Notes: a model not told the origin generated them from the letters alone. DNA of 64,000 nucleotides from an uncultured Erythrobacter sp. (GCA_947493165.1 CANLPY010000002.1:1-64000), one strand, 5' to 3'; positions 7,808-17,528 are shown, counted from the stretch's first letter. Numbers and translations are program-made.

Positions 7808-9535
7808 ATGTTCAAACTAGTAAAACACACTATTGTTGCAGCGGCGCTCCTCGCGAGCACCAGCGCCTATGCCAGCGGAGGTTGGACCGTTTCCGAGGCA
7901 AGCGGAACAGTGACGATCACACGCGGTGACCAAGTCGTTTCCGCCCGCAAAGATGCAAAACTACGCGCAGGCGATGTCGTCCGCACCGATAAAGGCAGCC
8001 GCGCAGTTCTGGTCCGTGGTAAAGAATATGTTGTTGTCTCCCCACGCGCTCATATCCGGATCGCAGAGCCGAAGAAAACCGGCGCGGTTACACAGATATT
8101 CCAGTACCTTGGCAATGTGCTCTTCAAAATTGAAAAGAAAAGCACACCGCATTTCGGTGTTGGGACGCCCTACATGGCTGCCGTCGTCAAGGGCACAACG
8201 TTTAACGTCTCCGTCACCGAACAAGGTACCAGCGTTCAGGTTACTGAAGGCGCGGTAGAAGTGAGTACAGGCGACGACCTCGAAGCAGCTTTGCTCACAC
8301 CAGGATTGGTCGGCCTGGTCGAAGCCGATGATGTAAGTGAACTCATCGTTATCTCCGGTGACGAAGGCTCGCAGGGCGCGGCAAACGCGACAGTGCGCGG
8401 TACGCCGAGTTTTGTCTCACAGCTGCGCGCAACACCGGCCAACCCTCAGGCAAATGAAGTTACGGTTGGTGCCGACCGATCGCAAGGCAATCGCTCATCA
8501 CGGGGCAATGCGAACGATCAGGCCACTCTGAATGCAAATGGCAATAGCAATCTGGCAAGTGCTGGCGGTGCACCGTCGACTGTCGAGGTTGAAGTCGACA
8601 CCAAAGCGCCAAATTCTAACAATGCGTCAGCAAATAGCCGCGCTAATGGTTTGGGAAATGCTGGCGATAACCTCGAGAATTCGGCCCCTAATCCAAGCAA
8701 TGAAGCGGAGGCTCCCGATCAGATATTCATTGTTGAGGATGATCGGCCCGGTCAAAGCCAGGAAGAAAGAGGCAATCGCGGCAACGGCAATTCCAATGCC
8801 GGAGGCAACGGCAACGGCCGTGGTCAGGACAACTCGACAAGCGTCGATCCGGTCGAAGAGGATCTCGCCGCGGAAGACGATGCAATCGAAAATGATGTAG
8901 TCGAAGAAGAAGTCGCAGAAAACGACCTAAGCGATGCTGGCGATGACCTAGATGGAGAAGATATCTCTGAAGATGCTCTAGAAAATGATGACAGCGACGA
9001 CGATCGGGCGGGTCTCGGGCTCGGCCTCATAAACGACAAGGCGGGCGGCTTGGGTAATGGCAATGCTCGCGGGAACTCTCAGGAAAGCAATCCTAACCAA
9101 AACACGCCAGACGCTGATGAGGACGAGGCAGATGTCGACGTGGATGTTGGGTCCGACCTTGGCCTAGGCGACGCTGCACCGGGCAATAGCAACAATCCCA
9201 ATGCTGGCGGGAACGGCAATGGCAATGCTGGCGGGAATAGGAATGGCAATGGCAATGGCAATGGCAATGGCAATGGCAATGGCAATGGCAATGCTGGCGG
9301 GAACTCTCAGGAAAGCAATCCAAACCAAAACACGCCGGGTACTGATGGAGCAACATATACGAGCGTAGATGCAGACGTCGTGGTATCCGGCCCTGGCAAC
9401 TTTGATGTCGGATTGGGATTGCTGGGTAACGATGACAGCGACGATGAGGCCGTAGATGAGGCCGTAGACGAGCCCGAAGATGATCAAGATAGCGGAGGCA
9501 ATCGAGGCCGTGGGCGAGGAGGACCTAGAAACTGA
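7808..9535 (+). CDS. FecR-domain exported protein with acidic, Asn/Gly-rich repetitive tail
   Basis: A signal peptide (about residues 1-22 from the ATG at 7808) is followed by a FecR domain, about 40-155, with GDVVRTDKGSRAVL and TPYMAAVVKGTTFNV. The remaining 400 residues are low complexity: Asn/Gly/Ser runs, strongly acidic stretches (EEDLAAEDDAIENDVVEEE), an NG dipeptide array and two copies of GNSQESNPNQNTP. A GTG at 7781 would add nine residues; the ATG is chosen because the signal sequence begins there. Unlike iron-signalling FecR this has no sigma factor or anti-sigma context, and it starts with a signal peptide. It lies between a TpsB protein (divergent) and a CHASE2-EAL protein (downstream). 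It may be a periplasmic or surface structural protein; its function is unknown. Confidence 0.82.
   Translation: MFKLVKHTIVAAALLASTSAYASGGWTVSEASGTVTITRGDQVVSARKDAKLRAGDVVRTDKGSRAVLVRGKEYVVVSPRAHIRIAEPKKTGAVTQIFQYLGNVLFKIEKKSTPHFGVGTPYMAAVVKGTTFNVSVTEQGTSVQVTEGAVEVSTGDDLEAALLTPGLVGLVEADDVSELIVISGDEGSQGAANATVRGTPSFVSQLRATPANPQANEVTVGADRSQGNRSSRGNANDQATLNANGNSNLASAGGAPSTVEVEVDTKAPNSNNASANSRANGLGNAGDNLENSAPNPSNEAEAPDQIFIVEDDRPGQSQEERGNRGNGNSNAGGNGNGRGQDNSTSVDPVEEDLAAEDDAIENDVVEEEVAENDLSDAGDDLDGEDISEDALENDDSDDDRAGLGLGLINDKAGGLGNGNARGNSQESNPNQNTPDADEDEADVDVDVGSDLGLGDAAPGNSNNPNAGGNGNGNAGGNRNGNGNGNGNGNGNGNGNAGGNSQESNPNQNTPGTDGATYTSVDADVVVSGPGNFDVGLGLLGNDDSDDEAVDEAVDEPEDDQDSGGNRGRGRGGPRN
9059..9336 (+). 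repeat. 50-bp imperfect direct repeat (copies at 9059-9108 and 9287-9336)
   Basis: Two 50-base copies in the FecR tail differ at two positions by eye. They encode GNARGNSQESNPNQNTP and GNAGGNSQESNPNQNTP. Together with the hexanucleotide array between them they show that the tail grew by in-frame duplication. Confidence 0.85.
9245..9292 (+). repeat. Hexanucleotide microsatellite, eight tandem GGCAAT units
   Basis: Eight perfect GGCAAT units encode alternating Gly-Asn in the FecR-domain protein. The flanks contain more partial units (GGGAAC, AGGAAT). Changes in copy number keep the frame, so the tail length can vary without switching the gene off. Confidence 0.95.
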
Positions 9536-9641
9536 GAGGCCCCAAGGGCATTGCAGCGGGAGTTTGACTAACCTCGCATAAACTCTTTTGCGGTAGATCA
9601 ATCCTACAAAAGCGAGATTTCTCGCGTTGGGGAGACTTCGC

Positions 9642-11966
9642 ATGTGGTTGAAACGAGCCTCTGCCCTCGTGCAGGACCGCGCGATCCGCGCGTTTGCTTT
9701 TGCAATTGCGTTGATGATTGCCGTAGCTGCCACATTCGGCGGACTGTCGGCTTCCTTCGAAGCAAGTATTCGCGACGCCCGCGACACGTTACGAATTTCG
9801 CCTGCATCAGGCGAGATTGTGCTTCTCGAGATCGACGGTCGATCTCTTCAAGCGCTGGATCAATGGCCTTGGCCACGCGGCTATTATGCGGACGCTGTGC
9901 GTGAGCTAGACCGCTTAGGGGCTGCTCAAATTGCCTTTGATGTCGATTTCTCCTCTCGGTCAACATCTGAGCAAGACAACCAATTCGCTCAAGCATTGGC
10001 CGATTTGGATGGATCGGTAATCCTCTCGACGTTTCGTCAAGAGAACCAAAGCAATGCAGGGACTATCATCACTGAAGCATTGCCGATTAAAGCTCTTCGG
10101 GAGCATTCTTTTCTCGCTTCAGTGAATGTGTTTCCCAACGCTGAAGGCCAAATTGAATTTTATCCCTCTGGTGTTTTGACTAACCAGACGCCGCGGCCTT
10201 CATTGCCTACCATGGTCGCCGAACGCGCAGGACGCGTTGGGGATTTCTTTCGGCTCGATCAAGCAATCGACCCTGCGACGATTGACCGTATTTCATTTGT
10301 GGATTTGTTGGAAGGGAAAGTCCCGCGCGAACAGGTTTCAGGAAAGCGCATCATAGTGGGTTCAACAGCAATCGAATTAGGTGATCGCTATCCCACCGCA
10401 TTATTCGGAGTAAAATCTGGCGTTGTGATTCAGGCGCAGGCAGCTGAAACCCTAATTCAAAATAGAGTTCGCAACGACAGCGGTCCTTGGTTGCCAATGG
10501 CCGCAGTAGCGCTGTTCTTGCTAACTATGATCGCCCGCAACCAGCCTCGTATGGCCTCATGGCAAATCCTCGCCTTGGCAAGTGTTCCAACGGCTGTTGC
10601 GCTAGCGCTGGATCAATTCTCACTGATTTACATTGAGCTTTTCGCCGGCGCATTATTGATCGCAGCGTTCCTGTCTATAGATCGCGCACTTGCATCCGGT
10701 CTAGCTCTGCAAAGCGCCCGAATGACAGATACAGCTTCGCAGCTCCCAAATCGGCGGGCGATGGAAGCGCAGATGGTGGAAGGGGACGAGCGAGCAATTG
10801 CAGTCGCGCGTATTGATGACTTTGCTCAAATCGAAGCTGTTATCGACAGCACCACTGCCCCGCGCCTCGAAGCCAAATTGGCCGAACGCCTTGCCCTATT
10901 GGCTGCTGGCGGACCGGTCTATCGGCTGGATCGGGCTATGTTTGCGTGGTTCATCCCCGGTGAACAAACATCCACCCTTGAAGACCACTTTGCGGCAGCT
11001 CGCTCAGTCTTCAATTCGCCGATTGAGCTTGATGAGAAACGGCTCAAGATCAACGCGCGCTTCGGCAGTTCGACAGGATCGATAAGCGAAGCAATTACAG
11101 CTGCTGAATATGCCCGTCGCCAATCAATCAACTGGTCTTCAACGGCTGTGGGATTGCAAGACGAAGCGCAGTTCCAACAGCGTATTCTGAGCGAGCTTGA
11201 TAACGCCCTGACGTCAGGCGCGTTGTATGTCCTTTATCAGCCTAAGTTGCGCCTCTCAGACAAAAAGATCTACGGCGCGGAGTGCCTAATACGGTGGGAT
11301 AGCGAGACCTTTGGAACGATCTCCCCAACCGACTTCATTCCTATCTTGGAAAGCAAAGGACAAATCGCTGAGCTTACCAAGTTTGTGCTCGACAACGCGA
11401 TTAAGCGCAGCCGGGAATCAAGCATCGCGAGCGTACCGATGCAACTGGCAGTAAACGTATCAGCACAATTGCTGTCTGATCGCGACTTTATCAACGCGAT
11501 TACGAAAACACTGATCGAAGCCCGTGATGACGGCGTGCCTTCGATCACACTCGAAGTGACCGAAAGCGCACCTTTGCAAGACCCTGACCTTGCCAAACGC
11601 GCGCTTAACCAGTTGACCGAGGCGGGCGCTCGCATTTCGATTGATGACTATGGCACTGGCCAAGCGACTTTGAACTATCTGCAAGGCTTCCCTGCGCAAG
11701 AGATCAAACTTGATCAGAGTTTTGTGCGTAACCTCGCGCAAAACCAAGCAGACAGGATCATGGTTCAGTCAACAATTGACCTTGCACATGCCCTATCATT
11801 TGAGATCGTCGCGGAAGGCGTGGAGGATCTACAAACTCTTGAATTATTGACGAGTTTTAAGTGTGACTATGTTCAAGGCTGGCATGTCGGCAAGCCAATG
11901 AAGTGGCACAGCTTCTTAGGCCGTATCGATATGCAGCGCGACGGTATGAGCAGCGCTATCGCATAG
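9642..11966 (+). CDS. CHASE2-EAL membrane signalling protein with degenerate GGDEF-like region
   Basis: The 774-residue protein has one N-terminal membrane helix (about 14-34), a periplasmic CHASE2 domain (about 40-290, with DVDFSSRST), a cluster of membrane helices (about 283-350), a GGDEF-like region (LPNRRAMEAQM onward, 365-500) and an EAL domain (about 515-765). The GGDEF signature is lost (RLDRAMFAWF at its place), so cyclase activity is unlikely. The EAL motif reads ECL, but the other phosphodiesterase residues are present: AVNVSAQLL, LEVTES, DDYGTG, IKLDQSF, EGVED and VQGW. It probably hydrolyses cyclic di-GMP in response to a periplasmic cue. A GGGGAG site precedes the ATG at 9642; the TTG at 9627 is ignored. 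It lies 100 bases after the FecR gene, same strand. Confidence 0.9.
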   Translation: MWLKRASALVQDRAIRAFAFAIALMIAVAATFGGLSASFEASIRDARDTLRISPASGEIVLLEIDGRSLQALDQWPWPRGYYADAVRELDRLGAAQIAFDVDFSSRSTSEQDNQFAQALADLDGSVILSTFRQENQSNAGTIITEALPIKALREHSFLASVNVFPNAEGQIEFYPSGVLTNQTPRPSLPTMVAERAGRVGDFFRLDQAIDPATIDRISFVDLLEGKVPREQVSGKRIIVGSTAIELGDRYPTALFGVKSGVVIQAQAAETLIQNRVRNDSGPWLPMAAVALFLLTMIARNQPRMASWQILALASVPTAVALALDQFSLIYIELFAGALLIAAFLSIDRALASGLALQSARMTDTASQLPNRRAMEAQMVEGDERAIAVARIDDFAQIEAVIDSTTAPRLEAKLAERLALLAAGGPVYRLDRAMFAWFIPGEQTSTLEDHFAAARSVFNSPIELDEKRLKINARFGSSTGSISEAITAAEYARRQSINWSSTAVGLQDEAQFQQRILSELDNALTSGALYVLYQPKLRLSDKKIYGAECLIRWDSETFGTISPTDFIPILESKGQIAELTKFVLDNAIKRSRESSIASVPMQLAVNVSAQLLSDRDFINAITKTLIEARDDGVPSITLEVTESAPLQDPDLAKRALNQLTEAGARISIDDYGTGQATLNYLQGFPAQEIKLDQSFVRNLAQNQADRIMVQSTIDLAHALSFEIVAEGVEDLQTLELLTSFKCDYVQGWHVGKPMKWHSFLGRIDMQRDGMSSAIA

Positions 11967-11974
11967 CGGTGCCG

Positions 11975-12265
11975 CTAGTTTGGCTGTGGCAACGCCAATG
12001 CAACGCGCGATGCACTAGCCGAGATTTGGCCAACGGGTGCCGGCTCATCAGGGATGATTGGCGCGCCGTCGGGCCATGATTCCATCATCGCATCCAGCTC
12101 TGCCCGGACACTATCAGTACGCGGCCCTGTCATATTCGCTGCCAACTCTCGGGCGACCACAACAAAGCCCCAAGCATCCTGATACTCACCCACATCGGTA
12201 ACGGAGCCATCACTAACCGCGATGGTGTATTCCTCTACAGCGGTTTCCATCAAGAACCGGATCAC
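11975..12265 (-). CDS. Hypothetical protein, possibly a broken or frameshifted gene
   Basis: This open frame of 96 codons starts at a GTG at 12265 (an ATG at 12250 is an alternative) and ends nine bases from the CHASE2-EAL stop. The segment EEYTIAVSDGSVTDVGEYQD loosely resembles the periplasmic lead domain found in FTR1-type iron permease proteins, but the match is too short to name a function. A 33-codon frame with ATG at 12363 ends at 12262, overlapping the GTG (GTGA). The two could be halves of one frameshifted gene. No signal peptide is visible. Confidence 0.45.
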   Translation of the reverse strand: MIRFLMETAVEEYTIAVSDGSVTDVGEYQDAWGFVVVARELAANMTGPRTDSVRAELDAMMESWPDGAPIIPDEPAPVGQISASASRVALALPQPN

Positions 12266-12454
12266 CTCGGAAGGGTCGCCCCCTGCCCGGCCACTGGTTC
12301 ATCACCGGTGTTGCCCGCATCGCCCGCACGGCCCGCACCGCCGGTGGCAAAGCTGTCGCTCATCCGGCCAGTCAAGCTGGCAGCAAAGCCTTGCTGGCCG
12401 CGAGAGCTTGCGGAGAATCATCGGCAATCGAATTCAAAGTGGCACAGCAATGTA

Positions 12455-12471
12455 GTGGCCTAGCTGGCCAC
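12455..12471 (-). terminator. Hairpin after xylA (possible terminator)
   Basis: GTGGCC (12455-12460) and GGCCAC (12466-12471) pair around a five-base loop, seven bases beyond the xylA stop. No U-run follows on the transcript strand, so it is only a weak terminator candidate. Confidence 0.3.
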
Positions 12472-12477
12472 CTGCAT

Positions 12478-13791
12478 TTATTGACTACGGTTGATGAGGT
12501 TTTCCAGATGCTCTTGTCGGCCCGATTTTGGCTTTGGCATTAGTCCTTGTTCAACGGCGTGGTCACCCACTTGGTCCAGCGACATCTCACCTGAGATGAC
12601 CTTTCGGCCAAATGCATCACTCCACCCAGAATAACGCTCCTCTACAAAGCCGCTCAGTTCACCAGCTTCGATCAGTGAAGCTGCCGCTAGCAATGCGCGC
12701 GCGAGCACATCAACGCCCCCTATATGGGCATAGAATAGATCTTCAGCATCCACTGATTGGCGCCGGATCTTAGCATCAAAATTAAACCCGCCAGTGTCGA
12801 AACCGCCCCCCTGCAGAACGTAGTACATGACAGGCGTCAGATCAGGAACATTGTTAGGGAACTGGTCTGTATCCCAGCCATTTTGCGGATCGCCGCGATT
12901 AATATCGATGGACCCCATTATATCCAACGCATTGGCAGTCGCAATTTCATGCTCAAAGCTATTACCCGCCAACGTTGCGTGGTTAGCTTCAATATTGACC
13001 TTAACCTCATCTTCAAGGCCATACCGCTTCAGAAAGCCATAAACAGTGGCCGTATCCCTATCATACTGGTGCTTGGTCGGTTCATGCGGCTTTGGTTCGA
13101 TCAAGATGGCTCCATCAAAGCCAATCTTATGTTTATGTTCAACCACCATCGTCATGAAACGACCGAATTGATCTAACTCTTTCCCGATGTCGGTATTGAG
13201 GATTGTGTCATAGCCTTCTCTGCCGCCCCAGAGCACGTAATTCGCCCCGCCAAGCCGGTGCGTTGCTCCCATCATTGAACGCACCTGATGTGCTGCCCAT
13301 GCAAACACATCTGGATCAGGGTTGGTCGCAGCACCAGCCGCGTAACGTGGGTGGCTGAATAGGTTTGCAGTGCCCCAAAGAAGACTCACGCCAGTTTCAG
13401 CGATCTTCCCTTCCATTTTGTCGACGATTGCGTCCAACTCACGCGTGTAACTCGCTGGATCATCATGATCCGCCATCGCGTCGACATCGTGGAAGCAATA
13501 GAAAGGCGCGCCAAGCTTATCAAACATTTCAAACGCTGCATTGAGCTTTATCCCAGCAAGTTCGCGAGACACCGGTTCACCCGGCTTCCATGGCCGATCA
13601 AATGTGCCAGCGCCAAAGATGTCGTTACCTGGCCAAGCAAAGGTGTGCCAATAACACACCGCCCATCTAAGGTGGTCGCGCATCGATTTACCAAGGACCA
13701 ACCGGTCTGCATCGTAATAGCGATAGGCAAGCGGATTGGTGCTTTGCCCTCCCTCGAATGCGATCTTAGGAATGTCTGCGAAATAACTCAT
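12478..13791 (-). CDS. xylA: Xylose isomerase
   Basis: The 437-residue product has the class II xylose isomerase architecture: [23 protein letters not shown] with the catalytic His, [11 protein letters not shown], and the metal-binding [13 protein letters not shown]. The [11 protein letters not shown] and WDTDQFP motifs carry further metal ligands. It converts D-xylose to D-xylulose in the cytosol. Its ATG overlaps the xylB stop by one base (TGATG), and GGAG lies seven bases upstream, so translation is probably coupled. It is the last gene of the xylose operon. Confidence 0.97.
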   Translation of the reverse strand: MSYFADIPKIAFEGGQSTNPLAYRYYDADRLVLGKSMRDHLRWAVCYWHTFAWPGNDIFGAGTFDRPWKPGEPVSRELAGIKLNAAFEMFDKLGAPFYCFHDVDAMADHDDPASYTRELDAIVDKMEGKIAETGVSLLWGTANLFSHPRYAAGAATNPDPDVFAWAAHQVRSMMGATHRLGGANYVLWGGREGYDTILNTDIGKELDQFGRFMTMVVEHKHKIGFDGAILIEPKPHEPTKHQYDRDTATVYGFLKRYGLEDEVKVNIEANHATLAGNSFEHEIATANALDIMGSIDINRGDPQNGWDTDQFPNNVPDLTPVMYYVLQGGGFDTGGFNFDAKIRRQSVDAEDLFYAHIGGVDVLARALLAAASLIEAGELSGFVEERYSGWSDAFGRKVISGEMSLDQVGDHAVEQGLMPKPKSGRQEHLENLINRSQ

Positions 13792-15218
13792 CAAAATTCT
13801 CCGAAACTGGATTTGAGGGCAGAATAGAGAGAACGGAACCGCTCTAATCGGCCGTTGTCTTGGGTTTGGGGCAGATAGCGAGCTTGCTCAGCAGGTTGTG
13901 TGCAAACCTCGCCGATGGTTTCACCAGTCACAGCCAGGCGCGCAAGGCGCGCTGCCCCGTTCGCTGGTCCGACATCGGCAGCATCGCGGTAAATTAACGG
14001 AACAGCGAGAGCGTCAGCTAGGATTTGAGCCCAATATACTGATTGCGAACCGCCTCCGATAACCGAAAGTTCGTTGGGCCGGTTCGGCATCGCATCAATG
14101 CCGTCGCGAAGGCCAAAGGCCACGCCCTCCAAAGTGGAGCGAACCAATTCCGCGGGACCGGTTTCATGAGTCAAACCGATAAACGCACCCTTGGCCGTTG
14201 GGTCATTGTGGGGTGTCCGCTCCCCCGAAAGGTACGGGAGAAAGATCGGCAATTTCTCAGTCGCAGCAGCGCTATTCGCCGCTGCCTCCAAAGCGACGCC
14301 AACGTTCGAATAGCCCGTCAATTTTGTGACCCAATCAAGACATGCGGCAGCTGAGAGCATTACTGTCATTGTATGCCATCGATTGGGCAAGGCATGGCAA
14401 AAGGCATGCACGCCATTTGCCGGTGCGGGTTCAAACGCGTTGGATGCAGCGAACACAACGCCCGATGTCCCTAAGCTCAGAAACGCCTGACCAGGTTCGG
14501 TCACACCTGCGCCAATTGCACCTGCTGCTTGGTCACCAGCGCCACCGGCAACAGGGACGATCGGAAGGCCAAGCTCTGTAGCTATCGCACCCCGTAAATT
14601 TCCTGACGTCTGCGTGCCTTCTACCAATGCTGGCATGAAACTCTGGTCGAGTCCGGTGATAGCTAACATATCCTGTGACCAGCAGCGGTTGGCGATATCT
14701 AGCCAAAGCGTGCCAGACGCATCCGACATCTCGCCGACCTTTTCGCCGGTAAGGATCAATCGCAAATAGTCTTTGGGCAACAGCACCGTTTTTGTTGCGG
14801 CGAATATCTCTGGCTCATGCTCACGGACCCACAATAGTTTCGGAGCGGTAAAACCGGCCATCGCCAGATTGCCAGTGTGTTGGCGGGCTCGTGGATCAAG
14901 CGTCTTACAATGGTGCGAACTGCGACCATCATTCCAAAGCACAGCAGGGCGCAGAACCTCATCGGCTTCATTAAGCAAGACCGCGCCATGCATTTGACCC
15001 GATAAACCAATACCGCGAACATTTGCTCGAAGGTCGCTAGGAAGCGCGAGAATTGACGCTTTCGCTGCCGTCCACCAGGTTGCCGGATCTTGTTCAGACC
15101 ATAGCGCCTGCGGCCGTTGCACTTCTAAAGGAGCAGCGTGCTGCGCGACAACCACGCCTGCGCTGTCGGTGATCACTGACTTTACGCCAGATGTTCCAAG
15201 ATCAATTCCAAGCCACAT
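13791..15218 (-). CDS. xylB: Xylulokinase
   Basis: This 475-residue FGGY-family sugar kinase starts [18 protein letters not shown], the ATPase-fold phosphate-1 motif. [12 protein letters not shown] is characteristic of xylulokinases. [12 protein letters not shown] and the C-terminal [15 protein letters not shown] nucleotide motif follow. It phosphorylates D-xylulose made by XylA, feeding the pentose phosphate pathway. Start and stop codons overlap its neighbours by one base each (TGATG on both sides), a tightly coupled operon. Confidence 0.96.
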   Translation of the reverse strand: MWLGIDLGTSGVKSVITDSAGVVVAQHAAPLEVQRPQALWSEQDPATWWTAAKASILALPSDLRANVRGIGLSGQMHGAVLLNEADEVLRPAVLWNDGRSSHHCKTLDPRARQHTGNLAMAGFTAPKLLWVREHEPEIFAATKTVLLPKDYLRLILTGEKVGEMSDASGTLWLDIANRCWSQDMLAITGLDQSFMPALVEGTQTSGNLRGAIATELGLPIVPVAGGAGDQAAGAIGAGVTEPGQAFLSLGTSGVVFAASNAFEPAPANGVHAFCHALPNRWHTMTVMLSAAACLDWVTKLTGYSNVGVALEAAANSAAATEKLPIFLPYLSGERTPHNDPTAKGAFIGLTHETGPAELVRSTLEGVAFGLRDGIDAMPNRPNELSVIGGGSQSVYWAQILADALAVPLIYRDAADVGPANGAARLARLAVTGETIGEVCTQPAEQARYLPQTQDNGRLERFRSLYSALKSSFGEF

Positions 15219-16063
15219 CAGGCACGTCCTTCCAATTCAAACTGGCACGCAATCGACATGCTTTGACCGGGTTCGAGCATAACAAGGCCCGTCAAACTAT
15301 GATCAAGATCGCTATTCACAGCGTCAGGAATGTGACTGACAGGCTCCACACAGAAGAAATCCTCGCCTGGCGGGGTGTAGACATGAGTAAAAGACATATT
15401 TGGTGAAGGAGACATGGTAAGCTGGTGGCTCGGCCAGCGGATTGTGATCGGATGACTGCACCCGGTAAAGCAATCGTCGAAGCCTCGTCCCGCGAACCAA
15501 TTCGGCGATTGACCGATCGCAATATGGTCAGCAGGCAAGCGATCTACACCCGTTTGCCAAACACCGGTAGATTGCAAGTCTAGCGTGGCCCCAGCGCGCG
15601 GGAAGTACGGATGAAGGCCCAGGCCAGTCGGCATGATCCGAACGTCGCGATTGATAACGGAAATTGTATGCGAATAGCCGTTTTCCAATATTTCGAAGCG
15701 TTGCTCAGCCGTAAAAGCCCAAGGCCACAAAGCTCCGTCATGTCGCAAGCTTAATACAGCGTAGTCATTACAAAGCTCCGCGATTGACCACGGACTGGTC
15801 CAACCGATCCCGTGCAAGGCATGAACGGTTTCGACTCCATCGGGAGGGACGGGCAACATCCGAGTGAGATTATCGAACCCTATGCGGCAGTCCGCGATAC
15901 GGTTGCAAAACGGCACGAGTGGAAAGCAACCTAGACTAAGCGGACTGCCCTTTACTTGCCCTGGGCGAAACACGTCTATTCCTCGCCAAGTGAAGGTTTG
16001 CACGCTCCCGCCACGCCAAGGATCAACCTGCAGCTCCACCTCTTTTGATGACAGCTTCAACAC
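15218..16063 (-). CDS. Aldose 1-epimerase (galactose mutarotase-like)
   Basis: The 281-residue protein belongs to the mutarotase beta-sandwich superfamily. It contains PLVPFCNRIAD, HALHGIGW and GLGLHPYFPR with the conserved His residues, and a C-terminal EPVSHIPDA with the likely catalytic Glu. In this operon it probably speeds interconversion of xylose anomers delivered by the transporter. The start is the GTG at 16063, with AGGT overlapping the end of the porter gene; the stop overlaps xylB by one base. Confidence 0.88.
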   Translation of the reverse strand: MLKLSSKEVELQVDPWRGGSVQTFTWRGIDVFRPGQVKGSPLSLGCFPLVPFCNRIADCRIGFDNLTRMLPVPPDGVETVHALHGIGWTSPWSIAELCNDYAVLSLRHDGALWPWAFTAEQRFEILENGYSHTISVINRDVRIMPTGLGLHPYFPRAGATLDLQSTGVWQTGVDRLPADHIAIGQSPNWFAGRGFDDCFTGCSHPITIRWPSHQLTMSPSPNMSFTHVYTPPGEDFFCVEPVSHIPDAVNSDLDHSLTGLVMLEPGQSMSIACQFELEGRA

Positions 16064-16066
16064 CGA

Positions 16067-17467
16067 TCAACCTGTCATCGCCTCGAGTTCTTTACCCGCA
16101 GTTTCCCTGACCCAAATCGCTACAAACAGTGCAGAAATCAGCGCTGCGCCTGCATAAAATCCATAAGTGATCGGAAGGCCAATATTCGTCAACAACCATG
16201 GGAAACTCATGATGATCAGGAAGTTTGCGGCCCATTGCGCGAACCCGGATACGGCTAGACCTGAACCTCGGATCTGGTTCGGGAACATCTCACCCAGCAT
16301 CACCCACATGACCGGCCCCCAACTGAAGTTGAACGCCACAACATAGACGTTTGCCGCGATCAATGCGGCCAAACCGGCCTTATCTGAAAGCGCAAGTTCG
16401 CCATCGACAATGGAGCCAGAAGCAAAAGCAAGTGACATCACGATGAGGCCTGCTGCCATCAGCAGTGAGCCCGAGAAAAGCAGCGGTTTTCGGCCAATCT
16501 TGTCGATCAAAGCGATCGCAAAGAAAACCGCACCAATCGACAAAGCGCCGGACAAAACATTGATTTTAAGCGCGTCGTTTTCGGTGAATCCGACGGCCTG
16601 CCAAAGCACCGCGCCATAGTAGAACACGATATTGATCCCGACAAACTGCTGGAATACTGCCAACCCAATACCAACCCACACAATTGGTCGAATTTTTCCG
16701 GTTTGAGTCGCGAGAAGATCAGAGAGACTTGGTGCATGATCATTCGCCAAACTTGATTTGATCTCGTCTAACTTTGTCGGTGCAACAGCATCGCCTAACA
16801 GCTTACCTAATACGCTCTGTGCTTCCGCATCGCGACCCTTGGCCACCAAATAGCGAGGGCTTTCAGGAATGAAGAATAGCAATATCAAGAAAAGCGTTGC
16901 AGGGACCAATTCAGCCCAGAACATCCAACGCCAGGCAGCATAACCGCCCCAAAATTCGACCTGGCTACCACCGGCGAACTCAGCAAGAAAATAGTTCGAA
17001 AGAAACGCTGCGGTCAGTCCAACAATAATCATAACTTGCTGGATTGAAGACAATCGCCCACGCCGCTCAGCTGGAGCAACCTCAGAGATATAGGCTGGAG
17101 CAATAACACTTGCCGCGCCAACTGCTAGACCGCCAAGCACGCGGGCAATCACGAACGTCGTCGCATCCGTCGCGACCCCTGAACCCCATGCCGAAATAAT
17201 GAACAACGCGGCAGCAATTAAAAGCACTGCTCGTCGGCCAATCACATCAGAAAGTCGGCCCGCCACGAAGGCGCCGACTGCACAACCTAACAACATCGAT
17301 GCGACATTGAAGCCAGTGCCGATAGTCGACGAATTAAACGCCTCTTGCAAACCATCGACAGTACCGTTGATCACACCACTGTCGAAGCCAAACAGAAAAC
17401 CGCCCAATGTCGCCACCGAGACTATCAAGCTCACAAAGCGTACGCTTTCCGATCTTTCTCCAGCCAT
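16067..17467 (-). CDS. Sugar porter (MFS), probable xylose:proton symporter
   Basis: The 466-residue protein has twelve predicted membrane segments and sugar-porter signatures: GFLFGFDSGVINGT in helix 1, GRLSDVIGRRAVL, RVLGGLAVGAASV, PESPRYLVAKGR after helix 6, and QQFVGINIVFYYG in helix 7. Operon position with xylA, xylB and a mutarotase makes xylose the likely substrate. The frame is open from 17485, but GGAGAGG lies six bases before the ATG at 17467. Glucose or another hexose cannot be excluded from sequence. Confidence 0.9.
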   Translation of the reverse strand: MAGERSESVRFVSLIVSVATLGGFLFGFDSGVINGTVDGLQEAFNSSTIGTGFNVASMLLGCAVGAFVAGRLSDVIGRRAVLLIAAALFIISAWGSGVATDATTFVIARVLGGLAVGAASVIAPAYISEVAPAERRGRLSSIQQVMIIVGLTAAFLSNYFLAEFAGGSQVEFWGGYAAWRWMFWAELVPATLFLILLFFIPESPRYLVAKGRDAEAQSVLGKLLGDAVAPTKLDEIKSSLANDHAPSLSDLLATQTGKIRPIVWVGIGLAVFQQFVGINIVFYYGAVLWQAVGFTENDALKINVLSGALSIGAVFFAIALIDKIGRKPLLFSGSLLMAAGLIVMSLAFASGSIVDGELALSDKAGLAALIAANVYVVAFNFSWGPVMWVMLGEMFPNQIRGSGLAVSGFAQWAANFLIIMSFPWLLTNIGLPITYGFYAGAALISALFVAIWVRETAGKELEAMTG

Positions 17468-17500
17468 TCGAATCCTCTCCCGCATAAAAGCGATTCAAAT

Positions 17501-17512
17501 GTTAGCGCTAAC
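17501..17512. promoter_or_regulatory. Palindrome GTTAGCGCTAAC, probable LacI-family operator of the xylose operon
   Basis: A perfect 12-base palindrome lies 34 bases upstream of the sugar-porter start, in the short gap behind the LacI-type gene. It shares the core TAGCGCTA with a longer palindrome in front of the GH3 gene. A central CG flanked by an inverted repeat is the usual form of LacI-family operators. Confidence 0.75.
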
Positions 17513-17528
17513 TAAAAGAAAATCTAGC

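Noticed and set aside
9245..9292. Array considered as CRISPR or as an on/off phase-variation tract
   Set aside because: There are no spacers, and six-base units preserve the frame, so only length variation is possible.
9079..9787. Reverse-strand frames rich in Pro/Leu/Ile/Ala dipeptides
   Set aside because: They are translations of the GGCAAT repeat on the wrong strand.
13565..13580. ACCGGT word in xylA resembling the operator at 46300
   Set aside because: It lies deep in coding sequence with no flanking symmetry.
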